A DNA stretch of 64,000 nucleotides from Ascarosepion bandense (GCA_037127315.1 JBBBDQ010000420.1:3940001-4004000), one strand, 5' to 3'; positions 1 to 9,430 are shown, counted from the first letter of the stretch. Program-made: numbers and translations. Notes: a model not told the origin generated them from the letters alone.

Positions 1-2
1 GC

Positions 3-149
3 GAACACAATGATACCTCAGAGGCCGAACCAACAACTTCATATAACCATCATCATTGTCAAACATTCGTCTCTATTCCAGACTTTAAAACTCCAAGTGA
101 TCTAAAGGACTTAGCAACTTGGAACTTTAGAGTGAAGGAGAATTCTTAG
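3..149 (+). CDS. Possible C-terminal coding fragment, open at left edge
   Basis: The frame starting at base 3 is open for 48 codons and ends in TAG at 147-149. The residues look protein-like rather than low-complexity: acidic and polar at first, then a stretch containing PDFKTPSDLKDLATWNF and a final ENS. No ATG is needed because the frame runs off the window edge. An AATAAA lies about 280 bases downstream (426-431), as expected for a 3' UTR. I do not recognise the protein. It could be the last exon of a host gene or the end of a transposon protein. A chance open frame of this length is also possible. Confidence 0.3.
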   Translation, partial: EHNDTSEAEPTTSYNHHHCQTFVSIPDFKTPSDLKDLATWNFRVKENS

Positions 150-1079
150 GTCCCAGGTTACAACATAGGAATCTATTAGTTGCTTATATGCGAATCTCTC
201 TTTGTTACTAAGATCAATTTTATTATTTCATGCAAGGTGATTGTGTGTACTGCAGTAATATCAGTGGTATTATGCAATCATTTAACATTAGTTACAATCC
301 AGATGATTTATTCTGTTCTTCAATTCAAGGATTTATTTCTTTATTCCTCGAAGACGAGTCTCAGTATTGCCTTATTATATAATGATAATGCCTTTAATCG
401 CATTTTGGTGATACAGTCCATATGAAATAAAGTTATGATTATATGAAACAACTATTGAAATATATCAACTATGATCAACATAACTCGAAAATGTTTCCGA
501 TGTTTGAAGCTTGTTTTTCTTTTGTTTGGGTAGATATACCAAGGACTGTTGTTTTCTTTGTGAATAGAACAGCCGAGACAGTTCTGATTATATCAAAAGA
601 AATATGCAACTACGAAAATTACGGGAACCTGGAATGGAAAATGTCCAGCATCCACTGCTAGGAAAGTCAAAGAAAATTTCGTTGTCACATCTTCGTATCA
701 AGACATGTTTTATAAAAAAAATGTTCTGCATCCTTTTCTAGTTGAGCCAATCATCTAATTTGAACGTCATTTTCGCATTCAGAATGTCAAAATACATAAG
801 AATTTGGCACAGTTAATTTCTGAAGCAGTCAACCTGTGAAAAATTGTAGACTAGTGAATAAACATGTTTTGACGTTGCTAGATGAAAGTTGTAATTTAAT
901 AGCTGGCTATTTAGAACGTTTCATCATGCGCGCGACTCTGATAGAAAATTGTTCCTTTTTGTTAATTACCCACTAATCAGTATTAAGAGAGTACAAATAG
1001 CACTCAGTGTTTAAATTAAAAAAAGCCCAGAAAGAAATATATTGTAGCGCGTTCTATTCTTGCCTGTTTTCCTTTCTAT
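150..1079. other. AT-rich sequence, no gene seen
   Basis: Follows the possible coding end. It has an AATAAA at 426-431 and short open frames with no recognisable motif. I see no repeat boundary before the 5' LTR. Confidence 0.5.
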
Positions 1080-1284
1080 TGTTATATTTTCGTAAAAATT
1101 TCTATTGCACGTGATTTTGCACACGTTCCTTTTCCTTTAAAGAGGCTGAGTTCTTTTCTTTCTCCGGCATTTTGTTTACCTGCTCTTGCGTTTACTGCAT
1201 GCTCTTGTGTTGCGAAATTAGTTCTGTAAAGCCTATTAAAGAGGTTTTGTTTCCGTCTTCAGTTACGTTAAAACACCACCACAA
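1080..1284 (+). repeat. 5' LTR
   Basis: Begins TGTTATATTTTCG and ends CACCACAA. The end is placed by the start of the primer-binding site; a TG...CA reading would end one base earlier. It contains ATTAAA at about 1236-1241, a usable polyadenylation signal. It differs from the 3' LTR only at 1142. Confidence 0.93.
1215..1230 (+). promoter_or_regulatory. LTR stretch complementary to the primer-binding site (candidate self-primer)
   Basis: These 16 bases (AAATTAGTTCTGTAAA) are the exact reverse complement of 1285-1300. If transcription starts here or at A1220, the 5' end of the mRNA could fold onto the primer-binding site, leaving 11 paired bases from 1220 to 1230. The same stretch occurs in the 3' LTR at 5143-5158. 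The transcription start is inferred, not seen. Confidence 0.55.
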
Positions 1285-1300
1285 TTTACAGAACTAATTT
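1285..1300 (+). promoter_or_regulatory. Primer-binding site, probably self-primed
   Basis: Lies directly after the 5' LTR, where a primer-binding site belongs. It pairs perfectly over 16 bases with 1215-1230 in the LTR. It does not look like a tRNA 3'-terminal complement starting TGG. Tf1 of fission yeast and vertebrate sushi elements use the first 11 bases of their own mRNA in this way. Confidence 0.6.
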
Positions 1301-1312
1301 TCTATTTTCCTC

Positions 1313-4300
1313 ATGGAGAAAATAATTCGCCTGGACAAATTTGACGTTTCCTCGGCAGACCCACAGGCCAGCAAGCTTTGGAGATTATGGTATCGTAACT
1401 TTAATTACTACCTCTCAACTATTGCTTCGTTAAACCCTGATAAACTCGAAGTTCTCTATTTAAACATCGGTCCCACTGTTGCTGACGTTATCGAGGGTTG
1501 TTCTGGCTTTGAACATGCTGTTGACTTACTGAAAGGTGTCTACGACAAGTCTCCAAGTGTTATTCATGCTAGACATCTGCTTTCTACGCGTTTGCAACAA
1601 GAAAGCGAGTCTGTCGACCAATACCTTCAGGCCTTGAATCGACTTGCCGCTGACTGTTGCTTTAAAGACGTAACGGCCACCACTTACAGGGATGAATCTG
1701 TCCGTGATGCATTTATTCGTGGTCTTCGGTCCTCATTGATACGTGCTAGGCTCCTTGAAACTGACACTCTAACTCTCGCAGAAGCTACTCAATGTGCTAG
1801 GGCTTTAGAACAAGCTCACTTTCGCGCGGAATCGTATGCCACCCAGATTGGAGCAGCCGCCGTTACTTCTATTACTGGAACTAAAAATGTGTTGACCGAT
1901 TCTGCCGAGGAGGCCACTGGTATTTCTAAAAATTCTGCTCTAACTGATTCTCCAATGAAGTGTGACTCTGTACTGTTCTCTGCTGCCCTTCCTGTTCGTG
2001 GCAAGTGTTACAACTGTGGAGGGAGACGTCACTTTAAGGACGACCGCCGCCTCTGCCCTGCCCGCAATAAGGTATGTCGAAGCTGTGGTAAACTCAGGCA
2101 TTTTTCTAAAGTTTGCCGTTCTACTCTACCGACACATTCACGTTCTTCTTCTGCTATCATAGGGGCCCGTGCTAAAGGTGGTGATAGTTGCCCTCCTATC
2201 ACCGAAACTGTGGAGTTAAAAGGGAAAAAGTTAACTGCCCTTATAGACACCGGCAGTTCTGATAATTTTATCAGTGCCCGTATTGTCAAAAAAATGAGAC
2301 TGCCCACTTTAAAACGGAACTCCGTAATTTCTATGGCATCATCCGCCGTTTCCCTTAAACTGTCTGAATATTGCACCGAGAACGTTTTCTTCAATGGTTG
2401 CGAATATAAAGAGATTGACCTTACTGTGCTTCCTGACTCCTGTATGGACATTATACTCGGAATGCCGTTTTTGAAACTACACCGGGGTATTACTATTTCT
2501 TTTGGTGGATCTCAGGAAGTTTTAAAAATCTGCGCGCTAACCAGGATCAGTTGTGCCCCTGTAAAATTGTTCCGAAACCTGACCCCTGATTGCAGACCCA
2601 TTGCTACTAAATCCCGAAACTACCGTGCGGAGGATGCCCGATTTATTGAAAAAGAAATTCTTCAACTGCTTGAAGACGATGTCATTGAAACCAGCTATTC
2701 ACCGTGGCGTGCTCAAATTGTTGTGACTTCGTCGCCTAATAGAAAGAAACGATTGGTGGTTGATTTTTCCCAAACCATTAACCGTTTCACACTACTTGAC
2801 GCGTACCCTTTGCCTCGGATTGAGGATCTCGTAAACCAAATTGCCCAGTATCATATTTTTAGTACGATTGATTTGTCTAAAGCTTACTACCAGATCGAAA
2901 TTTGTCCCGAAGATCGGCCTTACACGGCTTTTCAAGCTGGAAATCGTTTGTATCAATTCAAACGAATACCCATGGGTGTCACTAATGGGGTTTCTGCCTT
3001 TCAACGATTTATGAATTCCTTTATTTCTGAAAATAAGTTATCCGGAACTTTTTCTTACATTGATGACATTACTATTTGTGGTAAAACTCAAGAGGAGCAT
3101 GACGCTAACTTGGAACGTTTCTTAAAGGCTGCCTCAACATACAACCTCGAAATAAACCGAGAAAAATCAAAGTTTTCGCTTCGTTCTATCAATTTGCTTG
3201 GATACCAAATCTGTGACGGAACTATTCAACCTGACCCTGAGCGTTTGAAACCTCTTTTGCAAATGCCTCCTCCTTCGGATTCAAATTCGTTAAAGAGGTG
3301 TCTTGGTATGTTTTCTTACTACGCGAAATGGATACCTAAGTATTCACACAAAATTCGTCCCCTGGTTGAAAATAAACAATTTCCCATGCCTCCTATAGTT
3401 GTGAATTCTTTCGAAAAACTTAAGAAAGACGTTGCCGAATCATCTGTAAAGGTTATCGACGACGAACTACCATTTACTATTGAAACCGATGCCTCAGAGA
3501 AAGCTATAGGAGGCACTCTCCTACAGGCTGATAGGCCTGTAGCATTCTTTTCCCGATCATTAAACCCATCTGAAATACGACTACACATAGTTGAAAAAGA
3601 GGCTTACGCGATAGTTGAATGTGTCCGAAAATGGAGGGACCTCCTTGTTGGGAAGCACTTTACTATCATAACAGACCAGCAAGCCGTATCTTTTATGTAT
3701 AAGCCAGCTAACCGAGGAAAAATTAAAAATGATAAAATCATTCGGTGGAAAATGGAGCTTCTCCCGTTCTCGTACGATATAAAACACCGTCCCGGAAGTG
3801 AAAACACCGTTGCCGATGCTTTGTCGAGAGTGTGTGGTGCTGCTGCTTCCTCCTTGGAGGAGCTAAGGACCATACACAGTTCATTAATACACCCTGGGGT
3901 TCAACGTTTTTGGCACTTTATACGATCACAAAATATGCCATACTCAATTGATGAAGTTCGGCGCGTGACATCCGAGTGTACAACTTGTGCAAAAATAAAA
4001 CCTCAATTTTCCAGCCCTACTAATAATACGCTAATCCGCTCTACTGCTCCCTTTCAGCGCCTCTCTGTAGACTTCAAAGGGCCTGTCCCGGCATCATCGA
4101 AAGGATGTCGTTACCTATTTACTATCGTCGATGAGTACAGTCGATTTCCCTTTGCATTCCCGTGCCGTGATTGTTCTTCGCAAACCGCAATCAAGTGCTT
4201 GACGAATATTTTTTCTATTTTTGGACTCCCCACTTTCATCCATTCTGATAGAGGAACGTCGTTCGTGTCCGAGGAGTTCAGAAATTTCCTGACGAGACTT

Positions 4301-4945
4301 GGGGTTGGGTACAGTAACACCACTGCATACAACCCAAGAGGCAACGGTCAGTGCGAGCGTTACAACGGCGTTATTTGGCACTCAATATTATTGGCCTTGG
4401 AATCTAAACGGTTACCCCTTAGTGCTTGGCAGGACGTTCTGCTCGATGTTTTAAATTCTATTCGTTCCCTACTATGCACTAGTACAAATGTGACTCCCCA
4501 CGAACGCTTGTTCAAATTTGAAAGGCGCTCTTCTACCGGTACTGCCTTACCTGTTTGGCTCTGCGAACCTGGAAGGGTACTGCTGAAACGGTTTGGCAAC
4601 AGGAGCAAGTATGACCCGATCGTAGAGGTGGTGGAACTCCTCGAGGCCAACCCTACTCATGCAAGAATACGGCATGATGACGGCCGGGAGGATTCAGTGA
4701 CGCTAAGACATTTGGCTCGCTTTCCACGTTCTGATGAACATCAGGGTCCTGCTGAGAATACTCGACCCGACCTTGCAAATGCAGACCCGGCCCGTTTGAT
4801 TGAAACAAGTCCAGTTGACACTACACTTAATGCGGAGGAAATAGAGAATCAGCCTTCCCAGAGACCTGCCAGTCCTTCGAATAGTGAACTGCCCCCGCGG
4901 CGGTCTAGCAGGATTCGTAGACCAGTTCAGCGACTGGACTTATAA
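1313..4945 (+). CDS. Gag-Pol polyprotein of Ty3/Gypsy retrotransposon
   Basis: One 1210-codon frame with no stop or frameshift; the ATG is 12 bases after the primer-binding site. Residues 1-230 are capsid-like Gag. Two zinc knuckles follow: CX2CX4HX7C starting at C232, which has an unusually long last spacing, and a canonical CX2CX4HX4C starting at C255. Protease has DTGSS at D312. Reverse transcriptase spans about 430-640, with FSTIDLSKAYYQI and YIDDI (D584, D585). RNase H has TDAS at D726. Integrase has an H860/H868/C889/C892 zinc-binding region and catalytic D920, D979 and E1015, giving the expected 35 residues between the last two. The C-terminal tail is Pro/Ser/Arg-rich with no chromodomain. 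All catalytic residues I could check are present, so the product may be active. Gag and Pol are fused, with no frameshift or readthrough signal. Confidence 0.95.
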   Translation: MEKIIRLDKFDVSSADPQASKLWRLWYRNFNYYLSTIASLNPDKLEVLYLNIGPTVADVIEGCSGFEHAVDLLKGVYDKSPSVIHARHLLSTRLQQESESVDQYLQALNRLAADCCFKDVTATTYRDESVRDAFIRGLRSSLIRARLLETDTLTLAEATQCARALEQAHFRAESYATQIGAAAVTSITGTKNVLTDSAEEATGISKNSALTDSPMKCDSVLFSAALPVRGKCYNCGGRRHFKDDRRLCPARNKVCRSCGKLRHFSKVCRSTLPTHSRSSSAIIGARAKGGDSCPPITETVELKGKKLTALIDTGSSDNFISARIVKKMRLPTLKRNSVISMASSAVSLKLSEYCTENVFFNGCEYKEIDLTVLPDSCMDIILGMPFLKLHRGITISFGGSQEVLKICALTRISCAPVKLFRNLTPDCRPIATKSRNYRAEDARFIEKEILQLLEDDVIETSYSPWRAQIVVTSSPNRKKRLVVDFSQTINRFTLLDAYPLPRIEDLVNQIAQYHIFSTIDLSKAYYQIEICPEDRPYTAFQAGNRLYQFKRIPMGVTNGVSAFQRFMNSFISENKLSGTFSYIDDITICGKTQEEHDANLERFLKAASTYNLEINREKSKFSLRSINLLGYQICDGTIQPDPERLKPLLQMPPPSDSNSLKRCLGMFSYYAKWIPKYSHKIRPLVENKQFPMPPIVVNSFEKLKKDVAESSVKVIDDELPFTIETDASEKAIGGTLLQADRPVAFFSRSLNPSEIRLHIVEKEAYAIVECVRKWRDLLVGKHFTIITDQQAVSFMYKPANRGKIKNDKIIRWKMELLPFSYDIKHRPGSENTVADALSRVCGAAASSLEELRTIHSSLIHPGVQRFWHFIRSQNMPYSIDEVRRVTSECTTCAKIKPQFSSPTNNTLIRSTAPFQRLSVDFKGPVPASSKGCRYLFTIVDEYSRFPFAFPCRDCSSQTAIKCLTNIFSIFGLPTFIHSDRGTSFVSEEFRNFLTRLGVGYSNTTAYNPRGNGQCERYNGVIWHSILLALESKRLPLSAWQDVLLDVLNSIRSLLCTSTNVTPHERLFKFERRSSTGTALPVWLCEPGRVLLKRFGNRSKYDPIVEVVELLEANPTHARIRHDDGREDSVTLRHLARFPRSDEHQGPAENTRPDLANADPARLIETSPVDTTLNAEEIENQPSQRPASPSNSELPPRRSSRIRRPVQRLDL

Positions 4946-4998
4946 ATAAAATAAATAAAATAATATATACACCCACCTTGCAATCTCTCTTACTAGTT

Positions 4999-5006
4999 GG
5001 GGGAGA
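4999..5006 (+). promoter_or_regulatory. Polypurine tract
   Basis: GGGGGAGA directly before the 3' LTR, the usual site of plus-strand priming. It is preceded by an AT-rich linker after the Gag-Pol stop. Confidence 0.85.
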
Positions 5007-5007
5007 T

Positions 5008-5212
5008 TGTTATATTTTCGTAAAAATTTCTATTGCACGTGATTTTGCACACGTTCCTTTTCCTTTAAAAAGGCTGAGTTCTTTTCTTTCTCCGGCATTT
5101 TGTTTACCTGCTCTTGCGTTTACTGCATGCTCTTGTGTTGCGAAATTAGTTCTGTAAAGCCTATTAAAGAGGTTTTGTTTCCGTCTTCAGTTACGTTAAA
5201 ACACCACCACAA
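5008..5212 (+). repeat. 3' LTR
   Basis: Matches the 5' LTR over its whole length with one difference (A5070 for G1142). It keeps the ATTAAA and the self-primer complement at 5143-5158. Confidence 0.93.
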
Positions 5213-5544
5213 TGGCCTAATGTTGTAATGAGTAATTACTAATGAATAGCTATATTTCCTACGATTTATTTATTTTGTCGCGAAGGTATTGAAAAGTTCT
5301 AAGCCTAACTTACTTATTATATTCTAAGTAAAAATCAATTTCTGGAATGAGAAGATATTATTTACTTTACTTACATTTAGATTAATTTCCGCAAATCCGT
5401 TTCGAGACTTGCCGTCTTGCCTTCTTCAATTATTTGTCAAACCAAGTAGCGTTCACTGATTTTTAACTGGATACTTAAACAAATCTAGAGATATAACCTT
5501 GTCTTGTACTGTTCATATGTTGTTCTTTTTTAGTACTCCTCAGT
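5213..5544. other. AT-rich flank, nothing assigned
   Basis: No open frame, repeat or promoter that I can support between the 3' LTR and the SINE. Confidence 0.5.
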
Positions 5545-5680
5545 TAACGACCACCCGTAGCTCAGATGTAGAACCGCCGATTGATGTCAGTTAGGTCGGG
5601 TTTTAATCCTGGCTAGAAGCAATCGGATGTCTAACCGTACTGATGAACTGTGATACAGCGAAGCAGATCTGTCAGGATGT
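5545..5680 (+). repeat. tRNA-derived SINE, family B copy 1
   Basis: Has an A-box-like TAGCTCAGATGTAGAAC near 5558 and a B-box-like GGGTTTTAATCCTGG at 5598-5612, so a tRNA-like RNA polymerase III head. The following part (CCGTACTGATGA...CTGTGATACAGC) also occurs at 7340-7375. The head carries many changes and is not a functional tRNA. Confidence 0.7.
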
Positions 5681-5687
5681 TAGTTGT

Positions 5688-7120
5688 GGTGCATTGGATA
5701 TGAAGATGAAGAAGGTAGAGGACAGTCATGCAGTATTGACACCACGTCAAAGTGTCAAAGAAATATCTCAGGTGCTTGGTGTCAGCACTGCAGCAGTCTC
5801 ACATCATTTGCAGAGTATTGGCAAGGCGAAAAAGCTCGAAAATTGTTTCGTCATGATCTCAATGAATTTTTTTTTTAATCGTATCACCCCGAGCACGGCG
5901 GTAATGCCACTGATGTGCAGGGGGCTACATGAGAGTAAGAAGATTAATTAGAATAGAGTGAAGAGGAAGACGAACCAGTTAGAAAGGAGCATGAGAAGGA
6001 TGGGAATACAGGTGTGATGATAGTTGCAAAGGTGGAGAGAAAGGAAAGGATATACGGGGTGGTGAAAGAATTAGAGTCAAGTGGTTAATTGATGAGTATT
6101 GACATTGCATTTAAATTCCTGGAAGTTGTAGCCGTCAGGAAAGAAATAATATGGAAGCGAGTTCTACAGGTGGGAAGTGCGAGAGAAGAAGCTGCAGGAG
6201 TAGAATTGTCGTCTGCATTTGGTGAATGGGTGAGACCCAGTTGCCAGTCTGGTTGCACGAGTAAACACCTGTTGCGGAGGCACCAGTGACTTAAGTTCGT
6301 TGGAGCAGAAACCATGAAAGTATTTATAGAACAGACATAGGGAGGCCACATCTCGTCTGTGGGGAAGTGGATGTAGTCGAGCCGCTAAGTCGGTAAATTA
6401 AAAAAAATTACGCGTTTTAAAGTGTGCATGATGCTCTTTCTGCGTAATACAAATGGTTCCTTTCTTGGTCAAATAGTCACTTTTGATGAAAAGTGGTTCC
6501 TCTGTAATAACTGAAAACGATCAGGTCAAAGGCATGATCGTGGGAAATCCCCGAAACATTTCACAAAGCCAAAGTTGCATAAGCAAAAGATTATGGTGAC
6601 TGTCTGGCAATTTGCAGTTGGTGATATATTCTACAGATTTTTAGCAGCTAATCATAGCATTAATGCAAGAATTTACTGCAGTAAACTTCCTGAAATGCAT
6701 GCACGTCTGCAAAAATTGAGAACTACATTAGTGAATCGACGTGGTCCAATTCTGCTCCATAATAATACGCGGCTACATGTTGCAAGAATGACGTTGAAAA
6801 GCTCACAGTCTTATAAAACGAGAGTTTCCCAGATTCTTCATATTCTCCTGATTTTTTTACTAACAGTTTAACCTTTGTTAAGCACTTAAGAATATTTTTC
6901 AATGGTACAAATTTTCGGTCCAAACCGGAGGTGGAATCCGCTTTCAAATATTTGGTTTCATCACAGCCAATAACTTTTTATCAGTGAAGAATAAATAATC
7001 TCATTGAACAATGGCAGAGCTGTACAGATACTTGATGCTAGTATTTTGACTAATTTCATCATTACTACAGTTAATTTTTCAGGAATAAAATTATATTTCT
7101 GAAGTCAATCATTATTTTAG
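5688..7120 (+). mobile_element. Degenerate mariner transposon, interrupted
   Basis: The 5' part (5700-5866) encodes a mariner helix-turn-helix region: QSVKEISQVLGVSTAAVSHHL, then IGKAKKLE, then HDLNE in another frame. The transposase resumes near 6400 with FKVC, PFL and FDEKWF, then HFTKPKLHKQKIMVTVW, LVNRRGPILLHNNTRLHVA. The family has DNARPH where this copy has NNTRLH, so the second catalytic aspartate is lost. Stops and frameshifts are also present. The split is caused by the reversed LINE fragment at 5867-6397. Mariner identity is clear from the order and spacing of these motifs; the terminal inverted repeats were not located. Confidence 0.85.
5867..6397 (-). mobile_element. 5'-truncated LINE fragment (family A) inserted in mariner
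   Basis: Reading on the minus strand, it ends at a poly(A), seen as T9 near 5868. Before that comes the family 3' end CACATCAGTGGCATTACCGCC...GGGGTGATA, also found at 30711 (minus) and 62485 (plus). Farther in lies the C-terminal reverse-transcriptase tail, similar to 25530-25860. This is the expected shape of a 5'-truncated retrotransposition into the mariner in opposite orientation. Confidence 0.75.
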
Positions 7121-7274
7121 TAACAACTTAATATTATTATTGCTTTTGCGATCATTGATATTATATATGGTCCTGATTTAAGTTTATTGTCGAGAAGAGT
7201 GAGATTAGCATGAATTCTTTTCGGGCATTATTATACATTGTACAATTTCGCACTTCCAACAATATATATATGGA

Positions 7275-7405
7275 ATACCGAGCGCCCATAGCTCTGAGGT
7301 AGAATTCGGTCGGGTTTCAATCCTGGATAAAAAGCAATCAGATGTATAACCGTACTGATGAGCTGTGATACAGCAAAACAGATCTGTCTGCAGATGACTA
7401 TATAT
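7275..7405 (+). repeat. tRNA-derived SINE, family B copy 2
   Basis: Aligns with the copy at 5545-5680: CATAGCTCTGAGGTAGAA (A-box region), CGGGTTTCAATCCTGG (B-box region), then CCGTACTGATGAGCTGTGAT. Part of the region between the two boxes is deleted relative to the other copy. Confidence 0.65.
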
Positions 7406-7491
7406 ATATGTCACAGATTGACTCGTGATGTTAATAAACTAGGGCTCGATATTGCGTTTTGCATGAAGCTCTGAGCCGGGATAACGGCGAG

Positions 7492-7493
<2 letters not shown>

Positions 7494-7553
<60 letters not shown>
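7494..7553. repeat. (TA)n microsatellite
   Basis: About 29 uninterrupted TA units, ending exactly where the small palindromic element begins. Confidence 0.97.
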
Positions 7554-7555
<2 letters not shown>

Positions 7556-7690
7556 CATTTGTAAAATCGTTATTACGCTAATAACTTGTTTGCAAATGGA
7601 AAATAGTTCTACAATGTAATTGTATTAAACACATTTTAATACAAATGTGCACTGGTCTAACCTTATTATGACCAGAAACTAAGTAATTAA
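7553..7690. mobile_element. Internally deleted fold-back element sharing PLE-region termini
   Basis: TTCCATTTGTAAAATCGTTA is followed almost at once by its own inverted copy ending at 7601. The next 90 bases (TTCTACAATGTAATTGTATT... to GACCAGAAACTAAG) match the sequence just outside the right inverted repeat at 61089-61190. It looks like the 59995-61190 element with its interior removed. Confidence 0.6.
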
Positions 7691-7703
7691 ACAATCAATC
7701 AAT

Positions 7704-7705
<2 letters not shown>

Positions 7706-7749
<44 letters not shown>
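7706..7749. repeat. (TA)n microsatellite
   Basis: About 22 TA units after an AATC tract; separates two fold-back elements. Confidence 0.97.
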
Positions 7750-7752
<3 letters not shown>

Positions 7753-8381
7753 AGCAAACGTTCATTTGAAATTTTTTATTAAATACGTCCGACAAGGAAG
7801 GTTTAATTGTTTTTTATTAACTTTTTTCAACATCCTAACATTTTCCCGTTTTGTAATAGTTGATGAATATAAAAATTGTCCATAATTTTTATTGTTCAAA
7901 GCACTTTCACTCATTTCTATGGTCATTTTCAAGGGTATTTCAAAATCTGGTTTTGTTATTTTTACTCCTGTTTTAAATGTTGTGTTGTAATTTATTTTTT
8001 GTGTCGTTTTTTTTTCTTTTTCTAAAGGTGCGTGCCGCGCTCTATCGTAAATTGCACCTTCCCGTTTTGAAATTTTTTCACACTATCAAATAATGTAAAC
8101 TTGATGGCACGTGAGAAATGTTTGATATATAGATCCTCTCGAATACCGAGATTTTGATGATATTACGATTTATATAGAATACTTCTGTTTCATTCAGAAT
8201 TTTCCATAACGGTTCCTGTAAATTAAGAGTTAATAAATGCTTTTTATAGAACGATAGAAGTAGCCGAAAAAGCTTGTGACAATAAAAACTATGGACAATT
8301 TTTATATTTTTTAATTTCTGCAAAACAGAAAAATGGTAGGATACTGGAAAATTTGAACTTGTCGGCTGTGTTTCATGAAAG
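7750..8381. mobile_element. Fold-back element with inverted arms of about 110-150 bp
   Basis: The left arm (to about 7917) and right arm (from about 8250) are inverted copies; for example ATATAAAAATTGTCCATAAT at left is mirrored by TATGGACAATTTTTATAT at right. The right arm keeps GTAGCCGAAAAAGCTTGTGAC, related to the GGCCGAAAGCGCTTGAGAC hammerhead-like string at 40310. (TA)n lies at both ends. Confidence 0.6.
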
Positions 8382-8426
<45 letters not shown>

Positions 8427-8446
8427 AACGAGAGAGAGAGAGAGAG
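8382..8446. repeat. (TA)n-(GA)n compound microsatellite
   Basis: TA units pass directly into GA units with one AAAC interruption. Confidence 0.97.
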
Positions 8447-8594
8447 TGATGTGAATAAATATATACATATACATACACGCAGGTACACACCGATATATAA
8501 ATATTTATCAGGTATTAATTGAACAGTGTCCAATTTAATATGACAGACCTATAAAGTATATAATGATAAATATACATATTTTCCTAGGATAATT

Positions 8595-8596
<2 letters not shown>

Positions 8597-8647
<51 letters not shown>
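8597..8647. repeat. (TA)n microsatellite
   Basis: About 25 TA units. Confidence 0.97.
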
Positions 8648-8649
<2 letters not shown>

Positions 8650-8760
8650 CAAGACGATGAATGACAACCACCCTCTGCCTGATGAAGACCAAAAACACGT
8701 GTTGCAGAATATAAAATATAAAAAATAAAATACAATATATTTTATAAAAGAACACTTGTG
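8648..8760 (+). other. PLE-type terminal relic with partial hammerhead-like core
   Basis: GCCTGATGAAGACC is followed by ACACGTGTTGCAG. CTGATGA fits the first hammerhead core block, but the GAAA block is absent. It abuts the preceding (TA)n, as the fold-back elements do. Confidence 0.3.
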
Positions 8761-9298
8761 GCTTCTATTTTTTATTAAAAAATATACACTTTTCTTTCGT
8801 CGGAACCACTACACCATCCCCATTATATATATAATTAATTTAATCCCAACAATATTATTTTAAAAGGAATTTTTTTTTAAAAATCCTTTAGCAAAGTCGA
8901 ATATTGTCATGGTATCTATTTTCTCTGTGTCTCTTTTATCTTTTTATCTTTTTTTTTCTTTTTCTGTTTCTTTTTTTACATTTATCCGTCTTTTTCTATT
9001 CCCTTTCGTTAGCGGTTGTTAAGGCTGCCATTTTCGACAAGCGTTTTTTTCTGCCTCTCTTTGTTCTCTTCTTTTATGTTTTCTTTGTGTCTCTCCTATC
9101 TCTCCTTTAACTCTTTCTCTGTCTACCACGTTTTATCTTTTCCCCCTACTTTCCCGTTTCCCCTTCCCCACTTGCATTTCTTAATTTTCACTTCTTAGCA
9201 CATATGTTATCTTTAAAAGTCCTTTTCCACTTCTTAGCACATATGTTATCTTTAAAAGTCCTTTTCTACAATGATCAATTTAAAATTTGAAACATGCA

Positions 9299-9301
<3 letters not shown>
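8761..9301. other. Pyrimidine-rich spacer with a 39-bp tandem duplication
   Basis: Mostly T/C-rich low complexity. A 39-base unit beginning CACTTCTTAGCACATATG is repeated in tandem at 9189 and 9228. No gene seen. Confidence 0.6.

Positions 9302-9351
<50 letters not shown>
9302..9351. repeat. (TA)n microsatellite
   Basis: About 25 TA units ending at the left arm of the next fold-back element. Confidence 0.97.
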
Positions 9352-9352
<1 letters not shown>

Positions 9353-9389
9353 AAAAAATTAGGGCAGACACGTTATTTCATGGTAAATC

Positions 9390-9430
9390 GGAAGTGTAGG
9401 CCTATTTCAGGCGAACCATCATCAGCTTCC
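9390..9430 (-). ncRNA. Hammerhead-like motif (fold-back family 1, left arm)
   Basis: On the minus strand: GGAAG, CTGATGA, a GG-TTCG-CC hairpin, GAAA, the palindrome TAGGCCTA, then CTTCC, which pairs with the first GGAAG. The outer stem and both core blocks fit. The G10.1-C11.1 pair and the usual U before the cleavage site do not, so activity is doubtful. Confidence 0.3.

Larger units (their letters stand above)
1080..5212 (+). mobile_element. Full-length Ty3/Gypsy-type LTR retrotransposon
   Basis: A 4.1-kb element with near-identical 205-bp LTRs, a primer-binding site right after the 5' LTR, one uninterrupted Gag-Pol frame, and a polypurine tract right before the 3' LTR. The domain order protease, reverse transcriptase, RNase H, integrase is that of Ty3/Gypsy rather than Ty1/Copia. 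The LTRs differ at one base only (G1142 versus A5070), so the insertion is recent. No target-site duplication is visible: the 5' flank ends in tctat and the 3' flank begins tggcc. That is odd for such a young copy and could reflect recombination between elements, or an assembly join. I see no chromodomain at the integrase C terminus. Confidence 0.95.

Noticed and set aside
443..661. 72-codon plus frame after the left-edge coding piece
   Set aside because: No motif and no link to the upstream frame; probably chance in the presumed 3' flank.
5545..5625. A tRNA gene
   Set aside because: A- and B-box-like strings are present, but the cloverleaf does not form and the sequence continues as a SINE body also found at 7275.
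8078..8533. 151-codon minus frame
   Set aside because: Part is microsatellite translation and the rest lies in a fold-back arm; no motif.
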